The position numbers were made by a program, and so were the translations under genes. The notes below the pieces were generated by a model that ran no database searches, was not told the origin of the DNA, and saw only the letters and a program-made list of their open reading frames with translations. Source: Fremontodendron californicum (taxonomy: Eukaryota; Streptophyta; Magnoliopsida; Malvales; Malvaceae). Taken from it: a stretch of DNA of 64,000 nt. The stretch covers positions 11,862,501 to 11,926,500 of the forward strand of contig JAULJL010000018.1 of NCBI GenBank assembly GCA_030761205.1, given 5' to 3'. Of this stretch, positions 10,721-21,019 are shown in pieces; the stretch's first letter is position 1, and every line of letters begins with the position of its first letter.

Positions 10721-12175
10721 ACATGGAATAATAAAATGACCTAAACTTAAATGACATGGAATAATAAAAATTGACTAAAGCTAAATGACATGTGAAATGA
10801 CATGACATATGAAAATGGCCTAATGTCTAAATGTCATGGAAAAATAACATGGCATATGAAAATGGCCTAATGCTAAATGACATGTAAAATGACATAGAAT
10901 AATAAAATGACCTAAACTTAAATGACATGGAATAATGAAAATGGCCTAGTGCCTAAATGACATGGAAAATGACATGGCATATGAAAATGGCCTAATGTCT
11001 AAATGTCATGGAAAAACAACATGGCATATGAAAATAGCCTAATGCTTAAATTACATGTAAAATGACATGGAATAAAAATGGCCTAAAGCTAAATGACATG
11101 TGAAACGACATGGCATATGAAAATGGCCTAATGTCTAAATCTCATGGAAAAATAACATGGCATATGAAAATGGCTTAATGCTTAAATGACATGGAATAAT
11201 AAAATGGCCTAAAGCTAAATGACATGTAAAATGACCTAGATGTCTAAATGAAATATCAAATATCATGGCCTAGAAAAATGACCTAAAGCTTAGAGAAAAT
11301 GCACATGGCCGAATGGCATAGGAACCAAAGTGTTGTGAGAAATGTCATGTAAAATGACCTAACTAAATGCTATGGAAGATGATATAAAAAATGGAAAAGG
11401 CCTAAACTATATGAAAATAGTCCCAAGATGCAAAAATATGACATAAGTCAAAAGAACAAGATGGTTATAAATAATATAAATATACATAAAGATAAACAAT
11501 GATAAAAATAAGTAAGTTAAAGTAAGCATATAAATAACAAAGAGATGACCTCCACGGTTGGTACATTGGACAAAGCCCCCCTAACCATTATCTCTTGATT
11601 TTCATCAAGGTCATGAAGCCTTTTCAATCTCAAAATCATAAAAAATAACTAAGGTAAGAAAAAAATATGGAGATGAGCTCCATGGTTGGTATATTGAACA
11701 AAGCCCACCCTAACCATTATCACTTGATTTTCATCAAGATCATGACGCCTAACCATTGTTTTATTTATTTTTTGAAAAGCAAGAACAACAAGAAAGATGT
11801 AAAAAAATGGTAGGAAATCACATGGAAAACAAGAAATAAAGCATGAGGAAGAAGAAGAAAAAAATGTAGTAGCAATGGTAGAATGGCTACCTTAACAAAA
11901 GCTTTTCTTTTCTCTTTCAAAAAGCTTTTCTTTCTAAATTAGCTACTGACCTTGCTCACGAAATGCTCAGCCACTTAAGGAAAAATAAAACATTCCATTT
12001 CCTTCTTCCTCTTGGCCGAATGGCATGCCCACCATTGGATGGTTTTTTGTACTTTTTCTCCTCCAATCTTGGCCCTCTGATTAAGATATTTTCATGACAA
12101 CATAAAAATGTCATCTTGCCAATTGATAGAAGCCCTTAAGATGTGTACTCATCCCTTGTAATAACCTCAGCCCTT
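10721..12175 (-). repeat. LTR D, 3'-side fragment
   Basis: Runs on the minus strand in the orientation of LTRs C and B. Positions 11545-11630 and 11670-11750 (CTCCATGGTTGG, CACTTGATTTTCATCAAGATC) match 38468-38540 and 38590-38670 of LTR C. Positions 12105-12175 match 39225-39295. Positions 10721-11300 are built of AAATGACATGG / AAAATGGCCTAA repeats. The fragment stops at the LTR A end, and the missing 3' end is presumably beyond element A, outside the window. Confidence 0.75.
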
Positions 12176-12832
12176 TGTAGACACCTAATTTTGTCCGGGC
12201 CTTTTAAAACCAATTTTGATTTGTCCCCATCTCGGGTTTAATATTTTTGTAAAAGTCACGATCGCGATTTTAGATTTTTAAAATGTTCTAAATTATATAT
12301 CTCCTTTTTAGCTTTAATTGTTCAAATAAAATCGGATCGCAAAATTACCAATTTTAAAATTCAATTTAAACCCGAGGTGAAAAAGTTTAATCTTGAGCTT
12401 TATTAGATTTTTTAAAATAAATTTTTTAATCGAAAATATTTGAAAAAAAAAAAGAGACTTGAAAAATAAAGGAAGGGTAACTTAGACATTACCCATTTTT
12501 TTTAGGTTAGAAATTGAGATATAAAATGGGTCATTTGGTAAAGAAAAAGGGGGGGCCGATTGACTGGCGGCTGAAATGAAAGAAAAGAAAAAGCTTTGGT
12601 TTTTTTTGTCATGGGGGCTGAGAGCTAAAAGCTAAAAGGAAAGCTTTGTTTCTTTTTCTTTTTTCATGGGGCTGAGAGCTAAAAAAAAAGCTAAAAGAAA
12701 CAGCTGTGGTTTTTTTAGGGGGGCCGATTATTTTAGTAAAAGGGGAGACGGCTAAAAAAAAGGGAAGGAAAGCTTTGGTTTTTATGAAGCTGGCAGCGTG
12801 GACTGAGAGTGAGAATCCTACTGGAAATGAAG

Positions 12833-13021
12833 ATGGATGGAATTAGATCTCTGTTCCTTGTTTGTATGATCTTACTGTTGGTAGCAAACGGCACAGTTGG
12901 AAGTCGTAAGAATGGCAAGTCTTTTTCGCCTTCAGTTTCTTCTTTGTTCAATCTTAAAGAAAAGGAAAACCCCAAGCTCGTCATCTCTCCAAGGACCGTG
13001 ACAAAAAGTGAAAAACGATAA
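12833..13021 (+). pseudogene. Captured N-terminal fragment, signal-peptide protein (At5g58100-like, tentative)
   Basis: From the ATG at 12833 the frame reads MDGIRSLFLVCMILLLVANG, then VGSRKNGKSFSP and SLFNLKEKENPK, and stops at 13019-13021. Residues about 5-22 form a strongly hydrophobic stretch followed by a small-residue cleavage site (VGS), as in a secretory signal peptide. The SLFNLKEK motif recalls the start of a large plant membrane-associated protein of the At5g58100 type, but I recall this from memory and hold it loosely. Only about 60 residues are present and the tail leads straight into the EFG1-like fragment. This is a fragment of a host gene, not a working gene. Confidence 0.5.
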
Positions 13022-13031
13022 AAGAAAAGAT

Positions 13032-13573
13032 ATGGCCCACGGTGGCTACGCTAAGCGGCGCGCGGCGGAGGGGAAGCTCGTAGGTCGGCAATCAAAAGGA
13101 CCTGGCGTAGACGAGAAACCAAAGACAAAAGCCGTTTCTCTCAAGAACCAGATACGCTCCATTGAACGCATGCTGCGAAAGGATCTTCCGCCTGAAGTTA
13201 GAGAGGCTCAAGAAAAGAAGTTAGAAGGGCTTAAGAAACAACAAGAAATCGATACCCGACTCGCTGTGGAACGAAAAATATTCTTGAGGGACAGAAAGAT
13301 TAAGTTTTTCGAGAGAACAAAGATAGAAAGGAAAATAAGGCAGTTGGAGAAGCTGCAACCTACTTCATCTGGTCAAGCACAAGACGCGAAGATTGCTGAA
13401 CAGCTTCCTAAATTGAAAGAGGATCTTGAATATGTTAGGTTTTTCCCCAAGACTGAGAAATACGTATCTTTATTTACGGGAGGTGATGATTCAGATGTAG
13501 TTGATAGGAGAAATAGATTGCGGAAACAGATAAAAGCCAACTTAGTTGCTGCTGCTGCCAGTGGGAAAGACTT
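13032..13573 (+). pseudogene. Captured rRNA-processing protein EFG1-like fragment
   Basis: An open frame from ATG 13032 reads MAHGGYAKRRAAEGKLVGRQ and continues for about 180 residues of charged helical sequence. It includes KNQIRSIERMLRKDLPPEVR, RKIKFFERTKIERKIRQLEK and RFFPKTEKYVSLFTGGDDSD. These are hallmarks of the EFG1 family, nucleolar proteins of 18S rRNA maturation. No intron interrupts the block. The family's acidic C-terminal tail is absent: after GKDLE the sequence joins a kinase fragment in another frame, and the open frame ends with unrelated residues at 13607. The N-terminal part alone could be translated, but as a truncated copy inside an LTR it is best called a gene fragment. 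Confidence 0.8.
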
Positions 13574-13966
13574 GGAAAGTACTCTGAGGATGATGCAAAA
13601 GTTGTGATGATTCAGATACTCAATGTTGTTTCCTTTTGTCATCTCCAGGGTGTTGTGCACCGGGATCTTAAACCTGAGAATTTCTTGTTTATGTCAAAGG
13701 ATGAAAATTCACAATTGAAGGCTATAGACTTTGGCTTGTCAGATTTTGTGAAGCCAGATGAAAGGCTTAATGACATTGTTGGTAGTGCATACTATGTAGC
13801 ACCAGAAGTTCTACATAATTCTTACAGTACGGAAGCAAATGTCTGGAGTATAGGTGCGATTGTATATATATTCTGTTGTGTGGTAGTCGTCCATTTTGGG
13901 CCCGAACAGAGTCTGGGATTTTTCTAGCTGTTTTGAAAGCTGATCCAAGTTTTGATGAAGCATCTT
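13574..13966 (+). pseudogene. Captured CDPK-related kinase (CRK) catalytic fragment
   Basis: The frame beginning GKYSEDDAK at 13574 continues into ILNVVSFCHLQG, then the kinase catalytic loop HRDLKPEN, the DFG-type IDFGLSDF and the activation-segment end GSAYYVAPEVL. This is the pattern of plant CDPK-related kinases. After WSIGAIVYI near 13866 the frame shifts by one base, and RPFWARTESGIF with LKADPSFDEASW continues in the next frame. The N-terminal lobe, the end of the kinase domain and the EF-hand-like tail are missing, so no active enzyme could be made. The 5' junction with EFG1 shares the bases GGAAAG-like, and the 3' end runs in frame into SART3-like sequence. Confidence 0.88.
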
Positions 13967-14490
13967 GGCCACCTGCTGTCTTCGAGAAGTCCCTCCAATG
14001 CACATTTTCAACCCTTGAAGAGTACCTTGAGTTGTTCCTCACCTGAGTAGATGGCTTGAGGCGTAGAATTTCATCAGCTAGAGGAGACGATGTGTTGAAC
14101 TATTCATTGATTAGGGAATCTTTTAAGCAAGCAGCAGATTACTTATCATCACACATGAAGAACTCTGATGGTTTATTGTGTTTACATGCTTATTGGGCCC
14201 GTTTAGAGTTGAAATTGGGCAATGATTTAATTGCAGCTCATGGTGTTTGGGAGAGCTTGCTTAAAACCTGGTTTGACTATTCAAAGCTTGCATGGATTAT
14301 TTTTAAGTTATTTAACTATGTGATGTTTCACAGGTTTCATGAACGTATCTGTCTCTGCAGTGGTTCAATGTTGGAAGCATAGCAAAGTTATATAGCAATG
14401 GAAATTGATTTAGGTCATATAAATGAAGCCAGGGCCATATATAAGAGATGCTAAAGCAAAAAAATTTAGTGGAACAGGTTCAGAGGAAAT
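13967..14490 (+). pseudogene. Captured SART3-like (HAT-repeat) fragment
   Basis: Continues in frame from the kinase fragment as FEKSLQCTFSTLEEYLELFL. An in-frame TGA at 14044 replaces the Arg codon expected before VDGLRRRIS, and the frame goes on through DYLSSHMKNSDGLLCLHAYW and LELKLGNDLIAAHGVWESLL. A probable retained intron (about 14270-14360, ending CTGCAG) separates this from GSMLEA, and a frameshift follows before YIAMEIDLGHINEARAIYKR and FSGTGSEEI. SART3 proteins recycle U4/U6 snRNP and carry half-a-TPR repeats of this type. The bases after about 14490 (KRKEDFVWENRKW-like) I cannot assign. The stop, frame breaks and missing RNA-binding domains make this a fragment. Confidence 0.78.
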
Positions 14491-16653
14491 CAATGCAATC
14501 TTGGGGGAGAAAAGAAAAGAGGATTTTGTATGGGAAAATAGGAAGTGGTTTTTGCTAAAGGGACAAGTACAAGGTAGTATTCTTTTATTTTATTTTATGT
14601 TTATTGTGCTTGCTTTGGACATAATATATTATGGTGTATATTTGGTGTTTGATAATTTATTCTTATACGGCTAATGTTGCTTGCTTTGGACATGGTCTAT
14701 TGTGGTGCATGCCTTAATGTCATTTTGCATATTCATAACATTTTAATAAATAAGGCAATATTCTCGAGTTCAATAATTCATGGTTTTCTCTGTTGGGTCT
14801 GCCGGAGAGGTTATCATTAATTATTAACGAAGGAATACCCTTTTCTAAAATAAAATGATTCGAAATTTTTTGAAATAAATAAAACTTTCTATGTTTTGTC
14901 GGGTCTGCCGAGGAACATGAAAATATTTTGGTATTAATAAACTCCGAGTCATTTTAAGCCATTTCACATGCCATGTCATTTTATGTCATCCATATGCCAT
15001 GTCATCTTGCTTGTTATGTCGATTTCATTCACATGCCATGTCATCTTATGCCATGTCACATGCCATGTCATTTTATGTCATCCATTATGCCATGTCATCT
15101 TGTTTGCCATGTCGATTTCATTCACATGCCATGTCATCTTATGCTATGTCATTTAGGTATTAGGTCATCTTTATGAATGCCATGCATTTTTTATGACATT
15201 TAGGTTTAAATCCATGCATTTCATGCATTATGTTTGCTGCATTGTTTCATGCATTTCATGTTCATGCCACTTGAATAATGACTTGAGCCAATTAATGGTT
15301 CAAAGTCATGCTCTCTTGAGCACACTTGTGGAAAATTAAGTTTGTCAAGTTGATTATTCTACCTTTGTGATTTTTTTTTTACTTAGCCAATTTTTATCTA
15401 ACTTTCAAAAAGTCCTAGCTACTGTTTGCAAGTCATTTTATGAGTTTCAAATATTTTTTACTTTGATTTTTAAATGATTTTATCAAAGGCAAAAATGTGT
15501 TGGCAAAGCAGTTTTTTCTCCTTCCAAAACTCGTACATCTCTGATTTTTCTGGGAATTCATTTTGATCAGAAAATTAAGCCGATTTTTTACCGTGTAGTT
15601 TTACATGTCCTGAGTCTCCAGTATTTTTTTCAGAATTTTTGGAATTTTTAAAAATAGGGTAAAAAATCGTGGATTAAAACTGGACAGTGGAGTCAAAATT
15701 GAATTTAAAGAAAAACCATTTTTCTGTTTTGGTTAATTTACTTAGAGTGGGCTGATTAGGAGGGTTAGCTACTGACTTAGGGTAATTTCTAAGCCTTTTT
15801 AAACTCTAAAAATGTTTTTTCAAGTCTCGGGTTAAAGGTAGCCAAGTCCGGATATTTTTAAACTTAGGAAATTAGAGCCATTTTAAAAAAGATTTAGCCC
15901 AGTTTTTTTATTTTTAATTCAAGCTTTTCAAAATTATTTTCAAACAATCACAAAGTATTTTGGTTTTAGAATATTTAATTTGACATATTTTCCTAAGGTA
16001 GACGGATATTTTTTTAGATATACGGATTTCCTTAATTAAAGGAAAAAATACATTTCATGCATTGCATTTTCCATATTCATGCATTTTATATGATATGTGA
16101 TTCTTGCCATGATAATTTCTATGATATTGTTATGATTTTGAGTTATGTTATATTGTTTATTATATGATTTGGACTATTTCATGATATCCTATGCTTTTTA
16201 TTTAGTTATTTTTTTTGTCATATTATTTAGCATATACTATGTTCATGCATTATTATTTTCATTTTTATTTTCATGCATATTATATGATAGCATTATTTCA
16301 TATTCCATCTCATTTAGTTTATATGCCATATCATTCATGTTTGCCATGTCATTTAAATTATTTCATTTCATATAGAATATGTTATGTTACTTAGGTTATT
16401 TTATTTCATTTAGAATATATCATATAACTTAGGATATTTCATTTCATTTAGAATATGCTAAGGCATTCAAATCATGTCATGTCATTTAGGTTGCATTATA
16501 TTATTTAGGTTTTGCTATGTCATTTTATTTATGTCATGCATATACATATTCATTTCTCTTAAATATTTTCAAAAAAAGATAATGGTTTTCAATAAAAAAT
16601 AAAGATATTCCCGAGTTAAAATAATTCATGAGTTCTCTACCGGGTTTGCTGGA
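14491..16653 (+). repeat. Right-hand LTR sequence of element F
   Basis: 14491-14700 is unassigned and includes a short duplicated phrase GCTTGCTTTGGACAT (14609 and 14681). 14750-14950 and 16600-16653 are two copies of the block that reads ATTCCCGAGTTAAAATAATTC in LTR A at about 10060. 14960-15170 is a CATGCCATGTCAT tandem-like block. From about 15180 to 16653 the sequence parallels LTR A 8780-10110 with small changes. No coding frame is supported. Confidence 0.75.
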
Positions 16654-16663
16654 GGGAATATCA

Positions 16664-17041
16664 GGCTTTTTTATACTAATATAGCTAAAAAAAAATTAAA
16701 CCCCAAATTACCGTTACTTTTTGATTATTTCCCAAAATACGGACTTTTTTTTTTCAGCTGGGAAATCGCCATCCCCCATGGCGATTTCCCAGCGTGTTTT
16801 TTTGCAAATTTGCAAAAAAATACCAAGGGAAATCGCCACCCCCCATGGCGATTTCCCTTGGTAATTTTAGCCAATTTTGCTAAAACCATGAAGGGAAATC
16901 GCCATGGGGGGTGGCGATTTCCCTTCATGTATATTTTTTTTTTTAATTAATAAAAAAAATTATATTAAAACAATATTTTATTTTAATTTGATAAATTTAT
17001 TTTTAAAAATTATAAATTAAATTAAAATATTTTTTTTATAG
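16664..17041 (+). repeat. Left terminal inverted repeat, built of palindromes
   Basis: Contains three hairpins sharing the core GGGAAATCGCCA ... TGGCGATTTCCC: 16757-16793 (16-bp arms, 5-nt loop), 16821-16863 (18-bp arms) and 16887-16929 (18-bp arms). A perfect 16-bp palindrome TTTGCAAATTTGCAAA lies between the first two. The inner part (16930-17041) is almost pure A/T. Confidence 0.9.
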
Positions 17042-17699
17042 GTTTGGTTATTTATTTTTTTAAAATATATATTAAAAATGTAATTTAATTTATTATTACA
17101 ATTTTATAAAAAATAAAAATATATTTCTTATTAAAATTTAAAAAGAAGATTATATAAAAAATAAAATTTTTATATCAAAAATTTTATTTTTTATAATTTT
17201 GTAATATTATAAAAAAGAAAATTTAATTTATATCAAAAATAATTTAATGATGTAAAATGTAAATAAATTTTTTTTAAAAGAAATTTATCGAGTCACTTTT
17301 TTAAATAAAGAAGTTATTTTTAAGTTGGTATCGTAAAATAATTTTTTTAATTTGATTAGTTTTTTTGAGTTGGTATTCGATTAACTCGTGACATTAATTT
17401 AATCATTGTTTTTAATAATAATATAGATTGTTACAGTTTAAAACTGGATATTTGATAAAAAAAATTTAATTTAATTTCTGATTAATTTTTTTTTTCTTAT
17501 TATAATTTAAAAAGAAAATTAAATTAAAATGAAAAAAAGAAAAGCAACTTATCATGTAATTTGGATTATTATATTAAAATTAAATAACAACATTAAGATA
17601 TAAATTAAAATAAAATATAACAATTAATTTCCGAACAAATTACATGAAATGCAAAACATATAAATTTATATTAGAAATTTAAAACACATTACAATTATT

Positions 17700-20677
17700 C
17701 TAATTATTGCGTGGTGTAGAGCAACAGTGTCGAGTTCTTCTAGTGCGTGGTGGTTGCACCCGTCGTTCAACCTCGTCAGTGGCACGTATTCGCGGTCCAC
17801 CACGACCTCTTGCTATAACCGCCACTGGTTCCGGTTGTATGCCATCAGTCGTTTCATCCGTATCAAAAATTTGAAACCCACTGCTGGATGAGCCAACACC
17901 TAGTTCACCCATAACGGGAACCTGACTACTAGATGCACCCATAAATGATGTAGCATCAAATGCTGACGAAGGGGTTCCAAACTGATACATGGATGTTAAA
18001 TATGCTGAACTTGGACTTAGGACGGGGAGCTGGTCATCTAACCTCGTTCTTGGCGGTGATGGTCGGTAACACTCATCAACGTCATATCCGGGGTGACTTA
18101 CGGAATAACGATGGCTGGATGGTACTCCATGATCCCGTTCAGGTTCAGGATGATCAAATAACATCCTCGGTGCTGTGAACTCCGATGAGGTCGGTTGACG
18201 CCTTCGCCCACGTTGTCGGCGAGGTCTAGGAGCATCCATATCCTGTGTAGGAGGGACTGGAGCTGAAGTTTGTCCGGTAAATGGCATACTCCTAACATCC
18301 TCGTGCATCGACGGTGGACAAACGAAAGGCCGACCTTCATTTCTATACCATCTTATGTAATCAGCAGACGGGTTGAAATTATTACCAACAATCGGGTAAC
18401 CTGTCGGAATTCGTTCAAAACGTATGTTCCACCATTGGATCCAACGTTCATGCTTCGCAGGCCAGAATTCATCATTACGACCACGCATGTCGACCTTGTG
18501 AAGCTTATCAAGGTTCATCGGGGCTGCAGGAATTGGTTGTTGCATCCCAAATTGTCGCAACACCCGGTCAGTTTGGTGCCACTCTACATATGAAAAGCAT
18601 ATCAATGCTGTGTTTGCTTTCCATATATTGAAATTATTGTAGGCATCCGATGGGAGGCATGCCATAATTTCACTCGAGGAATATGGCATCCACAGAAACT
18701 GCGAATAATTATTACAAATTATTAGTTTCATAAGGATTAAATAAAAAAAAAAAAAAACTTCAATGTAACAATCGAAATATTTACCTTATCATATCCTAGT
18801 CGATCTAGTCGTAGTCTTATACTTGCAAGATCGCTCGGAGTCTCTGTAAAATCTCTACCCGTACTCCTACTCCACCTATTAAAATGCATATAATATCTTA
18901 ATGACCTATAAAAATACAATTTCGTACAAAATTAATAAAATAGTAAAGATTATTACCTGCTTGCAAGGGGGTATACAGCCGAAATATCCACGCGCGGAGC
19001 AAGAAATGGTAGCCGATACCAAGCCCATGATTGTAGAAGCACTAGACATCCACCTATGTCATGGTTTTTTGGAACTGTAGCTCGGCAAAGTTCTCTATAC
19101 AAAACTGCCAAACACGCAGAACCCCAACTATAATTTGCTGCTTCCTCTAAATCACGTAGCAATGGAAGATACATTAAACGTACCCGACTGCTCGATTTGT
19201 CAGGCATCAGTAATCCTCCAATCAAACGTAAAATATATGCTCTAGCAGCATATTGTATTTGTTGTTCGGTTGCATGTAATGGCAGATTTTGAAACGTTTT
19301 CAACCAAGTCAGTCTCACCGTTGAGCCAGATACGACGTCTTCTGGAGGTACCTCACCCAATAGATCTTGACACAGTTCATTCCAATCTAGCAGGCTTCCG
19401 CCTGTAACTGCATCGCCATGGATCGGAAGTCCAAGTTGCAGCGCAACATCTTCGAGACTGACCGTGCATTCACCACATGGAAAATGAAAAGTGTGCGTCT
19501 CGGGTCTCCATCGTTCGACCAACGCAGAGATTAAATCGGGTTGTATCACAAGTCGTCGAATTTGACTTGCGTGATAAAATTCGGCTCTTCTTAAGTGGTC
19601 GATAATATAAGGATGCGGGTCCTCCAATGTAAATTTCCTCGAACGTAATACGCGACGAGTTTCCTGTTATAATAATAAAAATTAATATATTATAAAACTA
19701 TAACAATTAAAAAGTAATAAATAAAACTATAAAATAACAAAATAATAATATAATATAATATAATATAAACAATAATAATATAATATAATATAAAACAATA
19801 ATAATATAATATAATATAATATAATATAATATAAACAATAATAATATAATATAATATAAAACAATAATAATATAATATAAAACAATAATTTCGTATAAAA
19901 AAACAATAATAATATAATATAAAAAAACAATAATAATATAATATAATATAAAGAATAATAATATAATATAATATAAAACAATAATAATATAAAAAACTAT
20001 AATAATATAATATAAAACAATAATAATATAAAAAACAATAATAAAATAATATAATACAATAATAATATAAAAAACAATAATAATATAATATAAAACAATA
20101 ATAATATAAAAAACAAAAATAATATAATATAAAACAATAATAATATAATATAAAAAACAATAATAATATAATATAATATAAAGAATAATAATATAATATA
20201 ATATAAAACAATAATAATATAAAAAACTATAATAATATAATATAAAACAATAATAATATAAAAAACAATAATATAATAATATAATACAATAATAATATAA
20301 AAAACAATAATAATATAATATAAAACAATAATAATATAAAAAACAATAATAATATAATATAAAACAATAATATAATATAATATAAAACAATAATAATATA
20401 TAAAACAATAATAATATAATATAATATAAAACAATAATAATATAAAAAACAATAATAATATAATATAACACAATAATAATATAATATAATATAACACAAT
20501 AATAATATAAAAAACAATAATAATATAAAAAACAATAATAATATAATAATATAAAAAACAATAATAATATAAAAAATAATAATAATATAAAAAACAATAA
20601 TAATATAACAATTTACTTACCTCGTTAAATATAACCTCCGAGATGTGATTTTCTTGTAACCTCAATAGTGAAGCCAT
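17700..20677 (-). CDS. Plant mobile domain (PMD/MAIN-like) protein, four exons, intact
   Basis: Join of minus-strand exons 20677-20621, 19663-18957, 18905-18785 and 18698-17700. The introns are GT-AG (GTAAGT, GTAATA and GTAAAT donors; acceptors AACAG, TATAG and CGCAG). Phases agree and the sum is 1884 bases, about 627 residues and a TAG stop. It starts MASLLRLQENHISEVIFNE. Near residues 71-95 it has the PMD signature WRPETHTFHFPCGECTVSL followed by LGLPIHG and VTGG. Further PMD blocks are LTWLKTF, YILRLIGGLLMPD, WGSACLAVLYRELCRA, WAWYRLPFLAPR, FLWMPYSS and HQTDRVLRQFGMQQPIP. The C-terminus is low-complexity and ends in Arg-rich RGRGGPRIR. In Arabidopsis, MAIN and MAIL1 (PMD proteins) act in the nucleus in transposon silencing and meristem upkeep. 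Transposon-borne PMDs are known, but their role is not. The TATA box, palindrome and G-rich tract upstream suggest it has its own promoter. Confidence 0.85.
19664..20620 (-). repeat. AT-rich satellite-like first intron of the PMD gene
   Basis: Almost the whole intron between PMD exons 1 and 2 consists of AATAATAATATAATATAAAAC-type units of roughly 20-40 bases with A-rich variants (AAAAAACAATAATAATATAA). Longer blocks repeat: 19935-20030 resembles 20160-20260. It opens meaningless Tyr/Ile/Leu/Phe-rich frames on the minus strand that I do not annotate. Confidence 0.9.
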
Positions 20678-20796
20678 TTCAAAATATTGTTGTAGAAAAA
20701 AAAAATTTGTAGAAAGAAATTTTTTTTGGTAGAAAAATGAAAAAATTTTGAAAGAAAATGAAAATTTGAATGAGAGGAATGAAAATTTGAAGAAGA

Positions 20797-20872
20797 GGAG
20801 GGGGTATTTATAGAGGGTGGGGGGTGTGGGGGGGGAGGGGGGACGTGGGGGGTGGGGGGAGGGGGATGGGGG
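20797..20872 (+). promoter_or_regulatory. G-rich tract (C-rich on the coding strand) in the PMD promoter
   Basis: Runs of 3-8 G separated by 1-4 bases, more than eight runs in 76 bases. This satisfies the usual sequence rule for G-quadruplex folding several times over. On the gene's coding strand it is a pyrimidine (C) patch on both sides of the TATA box. Base composition is starkly different from the AT-rich surroundings. Confidence 0.7.
20805..20812 (-). promoter_or_regulatory. TATA box of the PMD gene
   Basis: TATAAATA on the minus strand (context CCCTCTATAAATACCCC), 128 bases before the start codon. A start site near 20778 would leave a leader of about 100 bases. It is the only clear TATA match in this GC-rich patch. 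Confidence 0.7.
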
Positions 20873-20896
20873 CAACGGTCATATGACCGTTGCCCC
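20869..20896. promoter_or_regulatory. 28-bp perfect palindrome upstream of the PMD gene
   Basis: Perfect dyad centred between 20882 and 20883. Each arm carries CAACGGTCA, which contains AACGG and matches 9 of 11 positions of the mitosis-specific activator consensus bound by three-repeat MYB factors. The palindrome lies about 57 bases upstream of the TATA box, where a promoter element would be expected. The function is inferred. Confidence 0.55.
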
Positions 20897-21019
20897 TTTG
20901 AATTTTTTTTTTTTTATTTTTTTTTTCATTTGAAATTTAAAATTTAAAAAAAAAATTCAAAATATTAAATTATAAAAAAACCTAAAATATATTTTACGAA
21001 TTTTTAAATTTTTTTAAAT

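Noticed and set aside
14968..15176. Cys/His-rich short frames (CHVILCHVTCH-like), possible zinc-binding peptide
   Set aside because: Two overlapping frames of the same CATGCCATGTCAT repeat give similar patterns; the repeat also occurs in other LTRs without frames.
16757..16929. CRISPR-like array of palindromic repeats with spacers
   Set aside because: There are only three units, spacing and flanks are mirrored in the opposite TIR, and the context is a eukaryotic TIR element with target duplications.
19690..20875. Long Tyr/Leu/Ile/Phe-rich minus-strand frames (up to 296 codons), perhaps membrane proteins
   Set aside because: They translate the AT-only satellite in the PMD intron in several frames at once. 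A frame open in all phases is a composition effect. Only 20621-20677 is real exon.
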